A stretch of DNA of 64,000 bases from Mastigias papua (GCA_964019165.1 OZ025281.1:6481799-6545798); one strand, 5' to 3'; counted from the first letter of the stretch, positions 35,051 through 46,292 are shown. Made by a program: numbers and translations. The notes: generated by a model from the letters alone, not told the origin.

Positions 35051-35365
35051 AGCATTGAGATGTGTCAGAAGTGATTATTTCAAGTATTAGAGGGCCTAAA
35101 TGGTATTTCTGCAGTTGCAGATGATATTGTTGTTTACGATGTTGCAGACCTTTCAATGAGTAAATTAGACGCGCGCTGCCAATAGCACACGTGGGGTCAT
35201 TTGCACGCGCTAAACAGTCCATTGCGAGAGCTTTCCTTAGTACTTGGAGGTATATTTTTATTTAAAGCTGGCGCGACCGACAAATCGAGGGCGTGAACTG
35301 AGCTAGGCATGTTCCTGGGTGCTCATGCGCGATCGCGCGCGTCTCATTGAAAGGCCTGATGCTAG

Positions 35366-35614
35366 CTTACTATTAAAGACGCTACAATCGAGCTTGAAGC
35401 AGAACTACACGCATTTGGTAGAACTGTACTGGAAAAATTGAATAAGCTTAACAAGGATAAGTCCAGACGTGAGATGAGAGAAGTACAAATTTTAGGCAAT
35501 GCAATCACAGAACACAGTCTCAAGGCAGATAGAATTATAATGAGCGCTTTACAGAAAATACAAAAACCAACGGATAAAAACTGTGTTTTTCATCTCGAAA
35601 TAACAGTAAATTAA
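35366..35614 (+). CDS. Unrecognised charged ORF, possible exon
   Basis: Open for 82 codons after an in-frame TAG that could also serve as a splice acceptor (GATGCTAG). It encodes a helical, charged protein (ELHAFGRTVLEKLNKLNKDK, then REMREVQILGNAITEHSLKA) ending ITVN-stop. Composition is coding-like compared with its flanks. It may be the C-terminal exon of a host gene or a transposon-encoded DNA-binding protein. No family recognised. Confidence 0.35.
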   Translation, partial: LTIKDATIELEAELHAFGRTVLEKLNKLNKDKSRREMREVQILGNAITEHSLKADRIIMSALQKIQKPTDKNCVFHLEITVN

Positions 35615-36646
35615 CTTGCTTGATTCCATCGTAGCTTTCAGAAATGATGGCTCTTATTTCCAATTATTATTTCATTGGATGTTGTGTGGGGACTGCAATG
35701 TCACCCATGACAAGGCTCTTGAGCGAGTAAAACAATTGTTAAGATGGCAAGCATGTTATTTTTATAGCAATGTTATCTTCAGAGCATTGTGAAGAAGCCT
35801 ATATTTATTGTACTAAACCATCATCAGATCATGTTGGCTAGAACCGTTGGGTACGATGTAGGCTATATATCGACAAAGAAAGCAAGAAGCAATATCGGAT
35901 ATCCTCAGCAGCTTCTTTCTTCCATTGAAGGATATTAAATAGCCAGACTCAGAGTTTGAATTTGTACTGAATAAAGCCATTTAAGAAAAATATTTGAGGG
36001 TATTTTGAATATATGGAGATGAAGTAATATGTATGGTAATTCTACTTGGTTACTTGCTTTTGACTAGTCTCGCATTATAGTTAGTTTGCAACCTCCTGGT
36101 GGTAATTATGTGCCCTGCCCCTGCTTGTTGTTGTTAGCTGGTAGTATTGAAGACCATATGTTATGATTGATTTTAAGTTTCGTTACTTTTTCGCTAACTT
36201 GCTACACTTATTAGTTTCATTGAGTTTTTTAACGATTGGGGCGAGGTCAAATTATGATTTCCTGTATCTTCAATGATGGTGTATTGCCTTTATGCCTATG
36301 TATAGTGCCATTTGGATCGCTGAAACTCTTAGCAGAGAAGGGGGCGCTAGTTTACTCAGCATACGTGTTTACCTGGCAATTCCCAATACAATGCAAAAGA
36401 TCATTCATACAAATTGATCATACAGATCAAGAATGGGTCCATTGGAGTATCCTATTCACGAAGAGCTGCCATGGATCTTGCATAATTTCCTTCTGTCTGT
36501 AGTTTAGTGTATATACTTGTCGTAATTCTTGTATGAACCTGAAATGTCTGAAGTATGAGTTTTTGAAATAGAACTCATTTCAGTTTTGACTGATGGCCTG
36601 CAAGGTTGGGGATAGCTTATGAAACCTGTTCACACTTATCTTGCAG

Positions 36647-36704
36647 CCAGTAGAAAGCAGTGTAGTTGTCGATTTCACCAATTCTTCTGACAGATATGAA
36701 GCAG
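36647..36704 (+). CDS. Possible small host exon
   Basis: ATCTTGCAG precedes and GTATTG follows a 58-bp segment open in one frame only (PVESSVVVDFTNSSDRYEA). Splice signals are good, the length is exon-like, and the frame includes a potential N-glycosylation site (NSS). The next candidate segment (37061) does not continue in phase, so linkage is unproven. Confidence 0.25.
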
Positions 36705-37060
36705 GTATTGTAGAAATCATGAAAATCAGTCATGCTCGATATTAAGCACTGCATAGTGCTGAATCTTTTTGTTGAGTATCTTTATCGTCAGTGTCAGAAA
36801 GTTTCTTTAGATTGATAAAGATACCCGACAGATTTGGGTGAACAGACAAACGTCCGTAATTGGATACGTGAATCTCAACTTTACATATAGTAGGTATCCA
36901 GGCAGTTTCCCAGGAACCTAGAATATCCAAGTAGCAATAGAGATGTCAAATCTATCCATTAGACAGGTGAAATGTATGTTTTTTAATTACATTTAATTGT
37001 CTTGAATATGTTGTGAGATTTGAAATATAGTGTTATGCATTACTGATATTTGTGTTTCAG

Positions 37061-37144
37061 CATCGGTATTTTGAATATGACCATCCACATAGATGCTATA
37101 TCAAATACATGGTGGATACTTTATTTTGTGGCTTCGGCCTTAAG
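37061..37144 (+). CDS. Possible host exon, 28 codons
   Basis: TGTGTTTCAG precedes and GTATGT follows an 84-bp segment open in phase 0 (HRYFEYDHPHRCYIKYMVDT, then LFCGFGLK) and also in a second, hydrophobic frame. Both splice signals match consensus. It has the same length and phase as the segment at 28151-28234. Identity of the protein is unknown. Confidence 0.25.
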
Positions 37145-37566
37145 GTATGTATTTATTGTATGGTATTTCACGATGTTACCATATAGTAATGTCAATAGGA
37201 TTTATTGTCCTATAATTTGATGTAGCATGACTATATAGAAATAAAGTTATGATCTATATCTACAGCCAATGAGGAAGTTTGCTCCAAAGTTCGCCATGTT
37301 AAGTAGGTTCCTTTCATCAAATGTGGATTTCCTTCATAAATCGGCTCTTTACCATAGAATTATCTGTGCCATTTGTTTTTTCCACATGGTCCAACTTTCT
37401 ATGTAACAACGCTGACTACTTTAAGTTATGAATGCAATTTGAAGAGCATTCCATTTTCCTGCTCATTTCAAAGTGATGCAGTTGAAGCCACCTATGATGC
37501 TCTAAGCTATATACGTAAACTCGACTGTGCTGTGCTTATACTCGTCATAGGTCAGGTTATACCTAA

Positions 37567-38012
37567 TAGCCTGCTAGATACGGGGTTGGATGTGCAAATT
37601 AGCCTTGGAAGATCTAACGCCCTTGCCCATCTCAGGTGCATGGTCCACATTTTTGATGATTTTCAAAGAATGCGAAAAAAATTGTGCAGAAATGCTTATA
37701 TATCCGCTGGAGGCCACGGGGCTTTTCAATGTCTTCATCTTTTACATCCCGTAGCATAGCGCTTGTATCCGAGCATTTTTTGCACAGTTTTTCCCGCAAT
37801 TGCTTTCGTCTTGGCGAATGCGAGGCTAAAGATCACGGTTCCGTCGTAGAGGCCCAGGGCACCATTTTCTCCTGATCCTGTTTGAGCTTTCGTGATGCTT
37901 GCTCATCGAAAATGCAAACCATGCATCTGAGATGGGCAAGGGCGTTTGTCGCTCCAAGGCTATTTTGCAAGCCCATGCCCGCGTCTAGCGGACTATTGGA
38001 ACAGCTAGTCTC
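37567..38012. repeat. Foldback repeat family, copy 2 (both arms)
   Basis: The left arm is the reverse complement of the family sequence (TAGCCTGCTAG... to CCACGGGGCT). A loop of about 25 bp (TTTCAATGTCTTCATC) separates it from the right arm in forward orientation (CCCGTAGCATAGCGCTTGTA to AGCGGACTATTGG). The whole could fold into a long hairpin. Both arms are diverged from the other copies. Confidence 0.75.
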
Positions 38013-38019
38013 TATGGTA

Positions 38020-38590
38020 GTAATATGGCGTAGATTGTGTCTGAATAGTAGTAGAACGAAGCTTTCAAACGACTACACATATTTCAGTCTCTTGCATTAT
38101 CTAATAATATACTATTTTCTTTTTCGAATATGACACGGAACGCCTTTATAATGGTCAGTATTTTGATTAAAATTCTTATTAAGAGAAATACAGAGTGCAT
38201 TGGAATTGGTAACAGGACTGATAATTTTCATGCAGGATGCAAAGCAAAGAAAGCTTGTGCACAAGTTTATGTCAAACAAAGCAATTCAGCCTTAAAATTA
38301 GTTTGAAAGATGATGTGGTATGAATTGTTGAGTAATTGTTGCTCAGGATTGTGTCTTCTGCTTTTATGGACCTAATAGATCTAAATCGTAATTATGGGAA
38401 AGGACGTAGGATACCCATTGGTGAAGACTAGCACGCCAAATGGTAGTACATCTTCTTTGATGTAGTAACCTTATAGTGAGATAATAGGTGTCTAATTTCA
38501 CATTTAATACAACTCAGCAAAATTGGAAGAAGAGGGTGTGTTTTAACATAGTTTTTTGCTGTAAAAGTAGGTTTACTTGGCATTTCTATG
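38020..38590. other. Gap, no gene identified
   Basis: AT-rich sequence between the foldback copy and the minisatellite, without motifs I recognise. Confidence 0.35.
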
Positions 38591-38599
38591 CTTGTTTTT

Positions 38600-38800
38600 T
38601 CTATCACTCGCCAAAAGTGGTAAAATACTACATCATGCTTTATAATACAAGTACAATTTTATAACACATACGCCAATGTTGTAATACCACAAGGAGATTT
38701 TGTAGTAGGAAGTGCCGAATTTGTAATACTAAAACTGTCGATTCTATAATACAAAAATGGGGCAATTTCGTCACATGAAAACGGAGCGACTTTATACCAC
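38600..38800. repeat. Degenerate ~25-bp minisatellite
   Basis: Variants of (T)TTTATAATAC.A followed by a short spacer recur about seven times (TATAATACAAGT, TATAACACATAC, TGTAATACCACA, TGTAGTAGGAAG, TGTAATACTAAA, TATAATACAAAA, TATACCACGAAA). Register is irregular. Confidence 0.6.
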
Positions 38801-39652
38801 GAAAAGAGCATTGACTGTGCTTCAATGTTTGATAGAGCTGCTTGCTAAGGTTCCAAGTATCCAGCCAATGAAAATATCTTGCAAAGATTGGAAATATGAT
38901 TTTTGGAGTTGTGCTTCATATTGTCTCTATATTTCATGCTGATCTTGCTAGATAATATACTCAGTGCAACTGTGGATGCAACATTCAGAGTTTAGGTAAG
39001 CTTCCAGGTGCCCTTTATGAACTTTGTATAGTTACACACATATACAGAGAGCAATTTCACTAATATCTTGAGTGATCATCTTTGCGTGGAAATCTCCGTG
39101 CTGACAGTGAAGCCAGGGGTGAAGCTAAGGAGAATTCTTTAGGGGAGGGAGTGCACAACCCTAATTTACCGACAAAATGGTTTTCGCCAAGTTTTGTTAC
39201 GGTATTCTGTATGGGCACAGGTACAGGGAACTTGGTAAGTACTTGTCTGCTACGCAAATTTGGGGTGTTGAGGGAGGTTTTATAGCTTTACTTGGGAATA
39301 CATGAGGATCCACAATGGCTGGGTATGCCGGGATAGACAGTTATTCATATTTACTTTCTAGATCGGTTAAAAATGCACCTCCCAGACTCAGCCTTTGAAT
39401 ATTTTTATGATACTGTGAAACATCCTAGTCTATCGACAGTAACTCTTTAGTACCCTGAAACTTTTCGACTTACTTTCAGAGATATATAAGCATTCTTGAA
39501 AAAGCCTCTTCTTGTATTATCGAATCACTCCCTCCTCATATAAAACCACACCGTTTTCACTATATACTAAGATCCCTAAAATGCAAATGAGCTCGTCTAT
39601 TGTTTACATCAGAAGGACCATCACCCACTGAGTAATACGAACTCCTCCTAGG
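38801..39652. other. Gap, no gene identified
   Basis: Near 39560 the phrase ACTAAGATCCCTAAAATGCA recurs at 41036 (ACTAAGATCCCTAATATGCA), indicating another short dispersed repeat end. No coding motif. Confidence 0.35.
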
Positions 39653-39799
39653 ATCTTGGTCGGATTGCCCCCAAACTTGGCCATTGGTTCCCGCCTGGTC
39701 TGAATGTCACTATTACGTTTTGCTTTATTTTTACTATTTTTCTTCAGTGAGATATTCCACTTTCTATCTGGAAATTTTTTCGGCTTTGTGTGTCGTCTT

Positions 39800-39857
<58 letters not shown>

Positions 39858-40126
39858 CTTTATTTTGAGTAGACTGTTATATCTAGCATTTTCAGATAAT
39901 TTAGGCCTACTGTGCATGCCGCATCCAGGCATGGGACCCCTAGTTTAATGTTCCTTCCGAAGGACGGCAGAGTGAGTTGATCTTGGTCGGATTGCCCCCA
40001 AACTTGGCCATTGGTTCCCGCCTGGTCTGAATGCCACTATTACATTTTGCCTTTTTTGTAATATTTTTCTTCACTGAGATATTCCACTTTTTATTTGGAA
40101 ATTTTTTCGGCTTTGTGTGTCGTCTT

Positions 40127-40157
<31 letters not shown>

Positions 40158-40279
40158 CTTTATTTTGAGTAGGCTGTTATATCTAGCATTTTCAGCTAAT
40201 TTAGGCCTACTGTGCATTCCTCATCCAGGCATGGGACCCCTAGTTTAACGTTCCTTCCGAAGGACGGCAGAGTGAGTTG
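39653..40279 (-). repeat. Tandemly duplicated SINE body with (TTG)n
   Basis: GATCTTGGTCGGATTGCCCC occurs at 39653, and TTGATCTTGGTCGG at 39976 starts a second unit. The units (about 326 and 301 bp) are near-identical apart from the length of their internal TTG runs (about 19 units at 39797-39855, about 9 at 40127-40153). Each ends with CCGAAGGACGGCAGAGTGAG. On the minus strand the second unit continues directly from the 5S-like head at 40281-40392, so this is the body of that SINE. Confidence 0.85.
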
Positions 40280-40280
40280 C

Positions 40281-40392
40281 TATGGTCCTTTTTCTGGATA
40301 GTCACCCATCCAGTTGCTGACCTAGCACAGCCAAGCTTAACTTCAGCTAGCTAGCGGAAGCCAGCTGAACCGCTTGGCCACTCACCCCGCTT
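40281..40392 (-). repeat. SINE head resembling 5S rRNA (internal pol III promoter)
   Basis: On the minus strand GCTGAAGTTAAGCTTGGCTG and, 10-30 bases later, AACTGGATGGGTGACTATCC match in order the 5S rRNA internal control region (the GAAGTTAAGC A-box area and the TTGGATGGGAGACC C-box). The upstream part GTGAGTGGCCAAGCGGTTCA is also structured and resembles a Leu/Ser-type tRNA start. It leads into the duplicated body at 39653-40279. Not a functional 5S gene: too diverged and fused to non-5S sequence. Confidence 0.65.
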
Positions 40393-40629
40393 GTTCTTCT
40401 TTGCTTTCGTCCGCAACCATAACCTGCTCTCATTACAACGTGAGATCGCACTTGCAGAGGATGTTGTTGGAATTCGTGGAAAATTTCGTTCTTTCTGTGG
40501 CAGTTGAGTGGCTGTTTTCATTCCATAGGTTTGTTGTCGCTTGCCTGTAGCTACTTCACTGATTATCAGTGTTTTTCTTCCCTTTTAAGCTATATATTTC
40601 CATGTTTTCAGCGAGATTTTGATACTTTT

Positions 40630-40715
40630 GCTCGAGGGTGATATCACCATGAAAGATCTTCCGAGCAGTTCGATTCTCTCTGCTACATCATAGTGCTTTT
40701 GCCGCATGTTGTACG
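40630..40715 (+). repeat. Dispersed repeat family, truncated copy
   Basis: GAAAGATCTTCCGAGCAGTT, CGATTCTCTCTGCTA and CATAGTGCTTTTGCCGCATG align with 41590-41650 and the tail with 45014. The match ends at TGTTGT where the foldback repeat copy begins, so that element probably inserted here. Confidence 0.7.
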
Positions 40716-41026
40716 GAGCTGTACAGGAAAATGGTGAAAGTCAATAAGCCCCGTAGCCTAGCGCAGGTATCCGAGCATGTTTTGCACAATTTTTTCTTGC
40801 AATTTTCTTTGATTTGCACAATGCAAGGCCGAAGGTCACGTGCTCCATAACAGAGGCCCATGATGTCACCTTCTTGTGATCCTATGCGATCTTTTTTCAT
40901 CCTTGCTCATCGAAAATGTAGACCATGCATTTTTATGGGGACACAGCGTTAGTCTTTCCAAGGCTAATCTGCAACTTTTTAACTGGGATAAGGGGAGCCC
41001 GCGTTTAGCGGGCTATCTGTACTAAT
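40716..41026 (+). repeat. Foldback repeat family, copy 3
   Basis: Only a stub of the left arm (TACGGAGC) remains, followed by the loop TGTACAGGAAAATGGTGAAA and a full right arm from GCCCCGTAGCCTAGCGCAGG to the terminal hairpin AGCCCGCGTTTAGCGGGCT. Confidence 0.78.
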
Positions 41027-41574
41027 CTCTATGTACTAAGATCCCTAATATGCAAATTATGCCAAATCAATCAGATTGCTCAGATTTTTACCACGTGATC
41101 TGATTCCGCCAATACGATCTCCTCCCAGGGTATTTGTCCCATGGCCCCAAAAATCTGTTGAAGGTAGCCATTTGAGTCTACCACTGACATAAGAAGAGAT
41201 ATGATTGTTATCATTTGTTTTGCTGAGTTATTCAACTGTCTTCCCATCGCCATTCACAGCCATACTGTTGCTCCTCTGCGCTGGACCACCTGTTGTCAGT
41301 TTTGCGAGCGGTCCTATAGGACTAAGTAGCTGTGTGTATTATCGCGAGGAAACTTTTGTTGCTGTTCTTCCTTGTAAGTCTGCTCTATTTTCCTGAAACT
41401 GGTTGATTTAAGATTTCCTCTATTTCCTTTCTCCATTTCATCCGTATTCTACTGTTGCGAACCATTACTACCATATAGTTGCTGTGTGACTTGGAGGAGA
41501 ATTTTGTCGTTCTGCTTCCAGTTTACTCCTGTTTTCACTTGATTTCATTTGCCAAGGAATCCTGCTTTTCAAGG

Positions 41575-41990
41575 GCGACAGCGCCATGACAGATCTTCCC
41601 GAGCAGTTCGATTCTCTCTGCTAAACCATAGCACTTCTGCCGGTATGTTGTGATAAACCATATAGAAGATATTTCATGTTTCGCTTTGTTACCTGACATG
41701 GGATAACATTCGGGAAGCTTTCAGTTTGGGTTGTTTTTCCATGATATGAAGTACCAGTTTTATTTTGAGGAAAATAAAGTAAGGCGTGGTACAATATCAA
41801 CCAGTAGCATACTGCAATATTTTTTTCTACCTTCCAAAGTTTTTCCGTGCTTTTCCTGTATGAGGTTGTTCATTGTGTTATCTACTATAACCCTGAGAGG
41901 TTTGTAGCCCTCCCCCTTATGGTTTAAGCAATGAAGAGACTGCTGTTCTTCTGTCATGTCAAGTGTGATTACAAGCAAACTACATGACTT
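41575..41990 (+). repeat. Dispersed repeat family, copy with long body
   Basis: Shares with 45005-45375 the ordered blocks TGTGATAAACCA, AGAAGATATTTCATGTT, ACCTGACATGGGATAACATT, GGAAGCT(T/G)TCAGT, ATCAACCAGTAGC/ATCGACCAGTAGC and CTGAGAGGTTTGTAG/CTGAGGGGTTGTAG. Non-coding in both. Class unknown. Confidence 0.75.
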
Positions 41991-43266
41991 GCTAAGTTTC
42001 TTGAGTGTTAGCCATATAGCGTTTTGGTATCCTTCAATCTTCATTCTGGTGTAATTTGTCAGTAAACACGCGAGGGGATTCCCAAGTTCATCTCACGATC
42101 ACAGATACATTCAATCCTTTGTTTCCGAACAACTTCATTATAGATTTGTGACTACAGAGGTTCTGGAAGTTGTTCGGCAGATTCATACTTTACTATGTAA
42201 TAATTGCTAGGATTTTTAGCGTGCTGTTCACTTTCGGCTATGCTAGGCCACTCTGACATTGTTTACAGTTGAGACAGGTCTGAGTTGAGATGTTGTTTGT
42301 AACTTCTATATAGCTCTTTATGTTTGCAACACAGATATTTTAGGCTAGAGCTTAGGATGTTATCTAATTTAGTCTGTGGATTATTGCAGTTTGATACTCT
42401 GGTTCTATTTCGTTTTCTTGCATTAGTTGAGGAAACTATTGCGTGCATTCTCTCCAAAATCTTGAGGGGTGTTTTTTTTTACTCTCAGTCCCCGTAGCTG
42501 ATGCCTTACTTACTCCCAGTACTGTTTGTAGCTGACTCCCAGTACTCTTTATTTACAACACTTTTATAGTTCTTTTCACTATGGATCGTAGTGTAACTTT
42601 TGAGGAGTCAAATTAGAGGTTGCTTTATCCTGAGTGTTTCTTCGCTGGAAAACAGTTGCTATGAATTCCATTAATGATGTCCATAGATCATTCTGTAAAT
42701 GATGATTCAGTTTAAAGGGATTACTTACTATTAGATAGCATGATCACCTCCATTGTGTAGACTTGATATTTCCGAGCCCCTAACATCAACTCCCCCCACC
42801 CCAAATACTGTAATTGCTCGAAACCCGAGTTGAAGATTAATATTTTATAGCATGTTAGCTGTGCATAACAGTATTATTTTGTTTTTATAAAGTAACACTA
42901 TGGAGTCATCTGAGCTAGTATAATTCGATACAAGCTAATTTAATGACTAAAGAAAGCTAGTATACCAGTTACCATAGGATCACTGGATGCAACCATATTA
43001 CAGGTTTATGGCTCAGATTTAATTGTGTACCTATGAGGAGAAGATTTGTGATCATCCACTAGGTCATAGCCATAGTCATTCCTTTCAGTTGATGGGCTAT
43101 GTTATATGCGTTATACACTGTTACAATTCTACTACTAGATTTTACAATACCCTCTACGTTAGAAGTGAAGTATGCCGGGGACAATACGTGATGTAGCTCA
43201 TTAATGTTTCACTGTAAAGAATATGTTGAAAAATTATGTGGTTATTTCATATACAGAAGACTAGCT
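41991..43266. other. 1.3-kb region, no gene identified
   Basis: Only short frames and no motif. A run of T at 42471-42480 and a CCCCCCACCCC run near 42796 are the only notable base-composition features. Confidence 0.35.
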
Positions 43267-43630
43267 TAATACTATAGCCCGCTAATCGCGGGCTCCCCTA
43301 TCCCCAGTTCAAAAGGTTACAGATTAGCCTTGGAAAGACTAACGCTGTGCCCCTATGAAAGCTGCATGGTCTGCATTTTCGAGGAGCAAGGATCCAAAAA
43401 GCTCGCATTGGATCACGAGAAGGTGACATCATGGGCCTCTGTCATGGAGCACGTGACCTTCGGCCTTGCATTATGTAAATCGAGGAGAATTATGAGCAAA
43501 AATTGTGCACAAAATGCTCGGATACCTGCGCTAGGCTACGGGGCTGTACAGGAAAAGGATGAAAGTCAAGAAGCCCCGTAGTCTAGCACAGGTATCCGAG
43601 CATTTTGTGCGCAATTTTTTCTCATAATCT
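43267..43630. repeat. Foldback repeat family, copy 4 (full reverse arm, partial forward arm)
   Basis: A full arm in reverse orientation begins with the terminal hairpin AGCCCGCTAATCGCGGGCT (about 43278-43296) and ends GGCTACGGGGC. It is followed by the loop TGTACAGGAAAAGGATGAAA and the first 60 bp of the forward arm (GCCCCGTAGTCTAGCACAGG to about 43625). The 83-codon open frame within it is not conserved in other copies. Confidence 0.8.
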
Positions 43631-43649
43631 GAACTGGCCACGTTCAGTT

Positions 43650-44840
43650 TTGATATTGTATACAGGGTTTGAGCGGAAAATATTCCTGCAGATACACTAT
43701 CAAGAGTTTCAATGAGCCTTTGTACGTGACAACTTAATAACCTACACGAACTGCACGCATCAGTCTGCCATCCAGACGTAACCCGTATGGCTCACTTTGT
43801 TAAAGTCCGTAATTTCCCGTTCTCAATGGAAGAAATCAGAGAGGTAACTCTCGCATGCAAGATATGTGCTGAATGCAAGCCGCTGTTCTTTCGTCCTCAA
43901 CCAAAACATTTGATCAAAGCAGCACAGCCATTCGAACGTCTTAATGTTGATTTTAAAGCACCTCTTGCCGAGCAACAACCAGAATAAGTACATCCTCACA
44001 GTTATAGATGAATTTTCGAGGTTTCCTTTCGGTTTCCATTGCATAGATGTTAGCAGTACAACTGTTATTTATACAATGCCTTTGCTCTTTGTTTTCTGTA
44101 TTTGCAATGCCTGCATATATTCATTCTGACCGTGGAAGTGGCTTTATGAATGTAGAGCTTAAGACATTTCGTCATCAGAAGGGGATTGCCACCAGCCGCA
44201 CAACAAGCTACAATCCAGCAGGGAAAGGACAAGTTGAGCGTTGTAATGGGACGGTATAGAAAGCAATCAGTCTAGCACTGAAGACTCATTGACTACCAGT
44301 AAAGCATTGGCAAGAGGTGATATCTGATGCTCTGCACTCTATTCGGTCCCTTCTTTGCACAGCAACAAATACCACACCTCATGAACGTCTGTTTTCTTTT
44401 CAACGAAAATCAACCAGTGGACAATCAATGCCTACCTGGCTTACTACACCTGGTCCAGTTCTTTTACAAGGACATGTTAGAAATTCCAAATTTGAGCCAT
44501 TAGTTGATGAGGTTGAGCTTATTGAAGCTAACCCTAGTTATGCGCATGTTCGTTTAACGGATGGTAGGAAAGATGCTGTTTCGCTATAGCACTTAGCACC
44601 ACAAGGGAATACAAATCCACAATGCCAGAATGAGATAGAGACGCAGGACTGATACAAAGAAAAGGCTTCGTCAAGTGAGGTAATACCAATACAGCAAGAC
44701 TTGCCCCAATTTTCCACTGAAATGGGAGAAAATAAGAGTGATGAAAATCAAGTGCACTTGCGTCGATCAGAAAGAATGAGCCGCGTACCGGATCGTCTGG
44801 GCTACTTGGAGGAAGGAAGACTGCCATATTATTAAAAACT
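43650..44840 (+). pseudogene. Ty3/gypsy integrase remnant with C-terminal tail
   Basis: Zinc-binding region remnant CHPDVTRMAHFVKVRNFPFS, with CKICAECKP near 43855. Core then shows the first catalytic aspartate context FERLNVDFKAPL (about 43938), ILTVIDEFSRFPF, HSDRGSGFMNVELKTF (second aspartate, about 44123) and YNPAGKGQVERCNGTV (glutamate, about 44205). Further along come DALHSIRSLLCTATNTTPHE and a tail ending RRSERMSRVPDRLGY before the stop at about 44835. The DDE spacing and the RRSxRxSRxPxRL tail are those of gypsy elements. Frameshifts and stops (43985, 44260, 44290, 44587) make it non-functional. Confidence 0.85.
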
Positions 44841-45004
44841 ATTGTGTTCGATGGGAACTCTGCTGTTTACCGGATGAATGACAGTCAAAACTCATTAGCT
44901 CCTATTCTTATTAATTTGCGTTATTTACGAGACATTCCTTTAGTGTTGAGTAAAACCTAGATCATGTAGGTAACAATTCTCTCGTCTGTTGAATCTCTAC
45001 TTTA

Positions 45005-45375
45005 CGACACTAAACCATAGTGCTTATGCCCGTATATTGTGATAAACCACGTAGAAGATATTTCATGTTGTATTTTGTGGTATATCACTTTGTAATTCGC
45101 TTCAATTTTACGTTGTTTTTTTACCTGACATGGGATAACATTTAGGAAGCTGTCAGTGTTGGTTGTTTTCGCATGATGTGAAGTTCCAGCTTGATTTCGA
45201 GGAAATAAAATAAGCCGTGATAAAATATCGACCAGTAGCGTACTGAAAGTGTTTGGTCTTACTTCTATAGTTTTGTCCGTGTTTTTGTTGTATGAGAGTG
45301 GTCAGTTTGTTCTCTATAGAACTCTGAGGGGTTGTAGGCCCCCTTATAGTTCAGGCAGTTATTAATTGTAGACGT
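45005..45375 (+). repeat. Dispersed repeat family, third copy
   Basis: Aligns in order with 41640-41910; see the shared blocks listed there. It lies between the gypsy and BEL/Pao remnants and ends near CCCCCTTATAGTTCAGGCAG. Confidence 0.72.
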
Positions 45376-45409
45376 TTGACTTATAACTACGATGGTTCAG
45401 ACCGATTAA

Positions 45410-45888
45410 TTATCTTATGCTTTTACCCCATCTCATTTAGTAACTGGACGTAATCTTTTTCAAGATTCAAATGATAAGCATTTTGAATTGGTCAGTACGA
45501 ACGACAGCTTATCAATAAGGGCGAAATATCATCGAAGGTTGTTAGATAATTTTAGTCAACGATGGCGTAAGGAATATTTGCTAAATTATTGGAATCATTT
45601 AGGTCGAAGCAAGTTGAAGGTAAACCTCTAATTAAAGTTGGAGATGTAGTTATCTTTAAGAATGATCAAACGAAACAAGCATTTGGGAAATTATCACGTG
45701 TTATTGAGTGTTTAACAGGTCAAGGAGGAAATATTCGAGGAGCGAAGGTGGCAGTTACATCTCCTAAAGGTAAGCCATTAGAAGTGACGTCATATGATTT
45801 GGATAATGTCAACGTAGATAGGGGAATATCAAGTGCCCCCAATAGACCTATCAGTATAAGCGCACTAAGCGAAATGCAGCGCTTATAG
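45410..45888 (+). pseudogene. BEL/Pao integrase C-terminal tail
   Basis: The frame reads LTPSHLVTGRNLF (about 45420-45465), RWRKEYLLNYWNHLGRS, then KVGDVVIFKNDQTKQAFGKL and a GGNIRGAKV motif, ending at a stop at about 45888. LTPSHL-xxGR, the WRxEYL block and the GDVVIxxDD-type C-terminal domain are the usual end of a BEL/Pao polyprotein. Immediately downstream there is a probable 3' LTR. The upstream integrase core is replaced by unrelated repeat sequence. Confidence 0.75.
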
Positions 45889-46018
45889 GAGAACTCCGGA
45901 GACAAGACAGTATGAGAAAGTAATGTAACTCAATATTGGATTGTATTCTTCATAAATGTTGACGAGTTTTGTTAGTAGATGAATGGTAATGGATGATTAA
46001 TTTGATTGAATAGCGAAC

Positions 46019-46292
46019 AACCTGGGGGAGTGTGTTGTGAAGGGCCGCAACGGAGGACAAAAAGTGGGAACTGGATCTTGTTGCGGGCACATCTGTTGGC
46101 CTTCTCAGTTTGCCCGACATTATTTACCCTGCATACTGTGTAACATCAGTGTACATCTGAATCAGTAGAGTAGAGTAGAGAAGAGTGCAAGTGATTCTGC
46201 TGTAAATGCGCTTTGGACATAATGGATTAATGAAAAATTAAACGTTTTATTCTTTTGACGTCATTTTCTCCCAATGGTTGGCTCAGTTTACA
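46019..46292 (+). repeat. Polypurine tract and probable 3' LTR of a BEL/Pao element
   Basis: CCTGGGGGAG at 46021 is followed by TGTTGTGAAGGGCCGCAACG at 46033. The segment can be closed at GGCTCAGTTTACA (46292), giving TG...CA ends. The position, about 130 bp after the pol stop, fits a 3' LTR. AGTAGAGTAGAGTAGAGAAG at about 46166 is a small internal repeat. No second LTR is present for comparison. Confidence 0.5.

Noticed and set aside
37567..38012. Helitron as a firm call for the foldback family
   Set aside because: CTAG|T after a hairpin fits, but similarity extends past that point between copies and no Rep/helicase or TC start was seen.
39684..39872. ORF with a polycysteine run
   Set aside because: Produced by the (TTG)n microsatellite read as TGT.
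40281..40392. A 5S rRNA gene
   Set aside because: Only the internal promoter region resembles 5S, the ends do not, and it is fused to a SINE body.
43330..43581. An 83-codon protein gene
   Set aside because: It lies wholly inside a foldback repeat copy, and the frame is not kept in the other copies.
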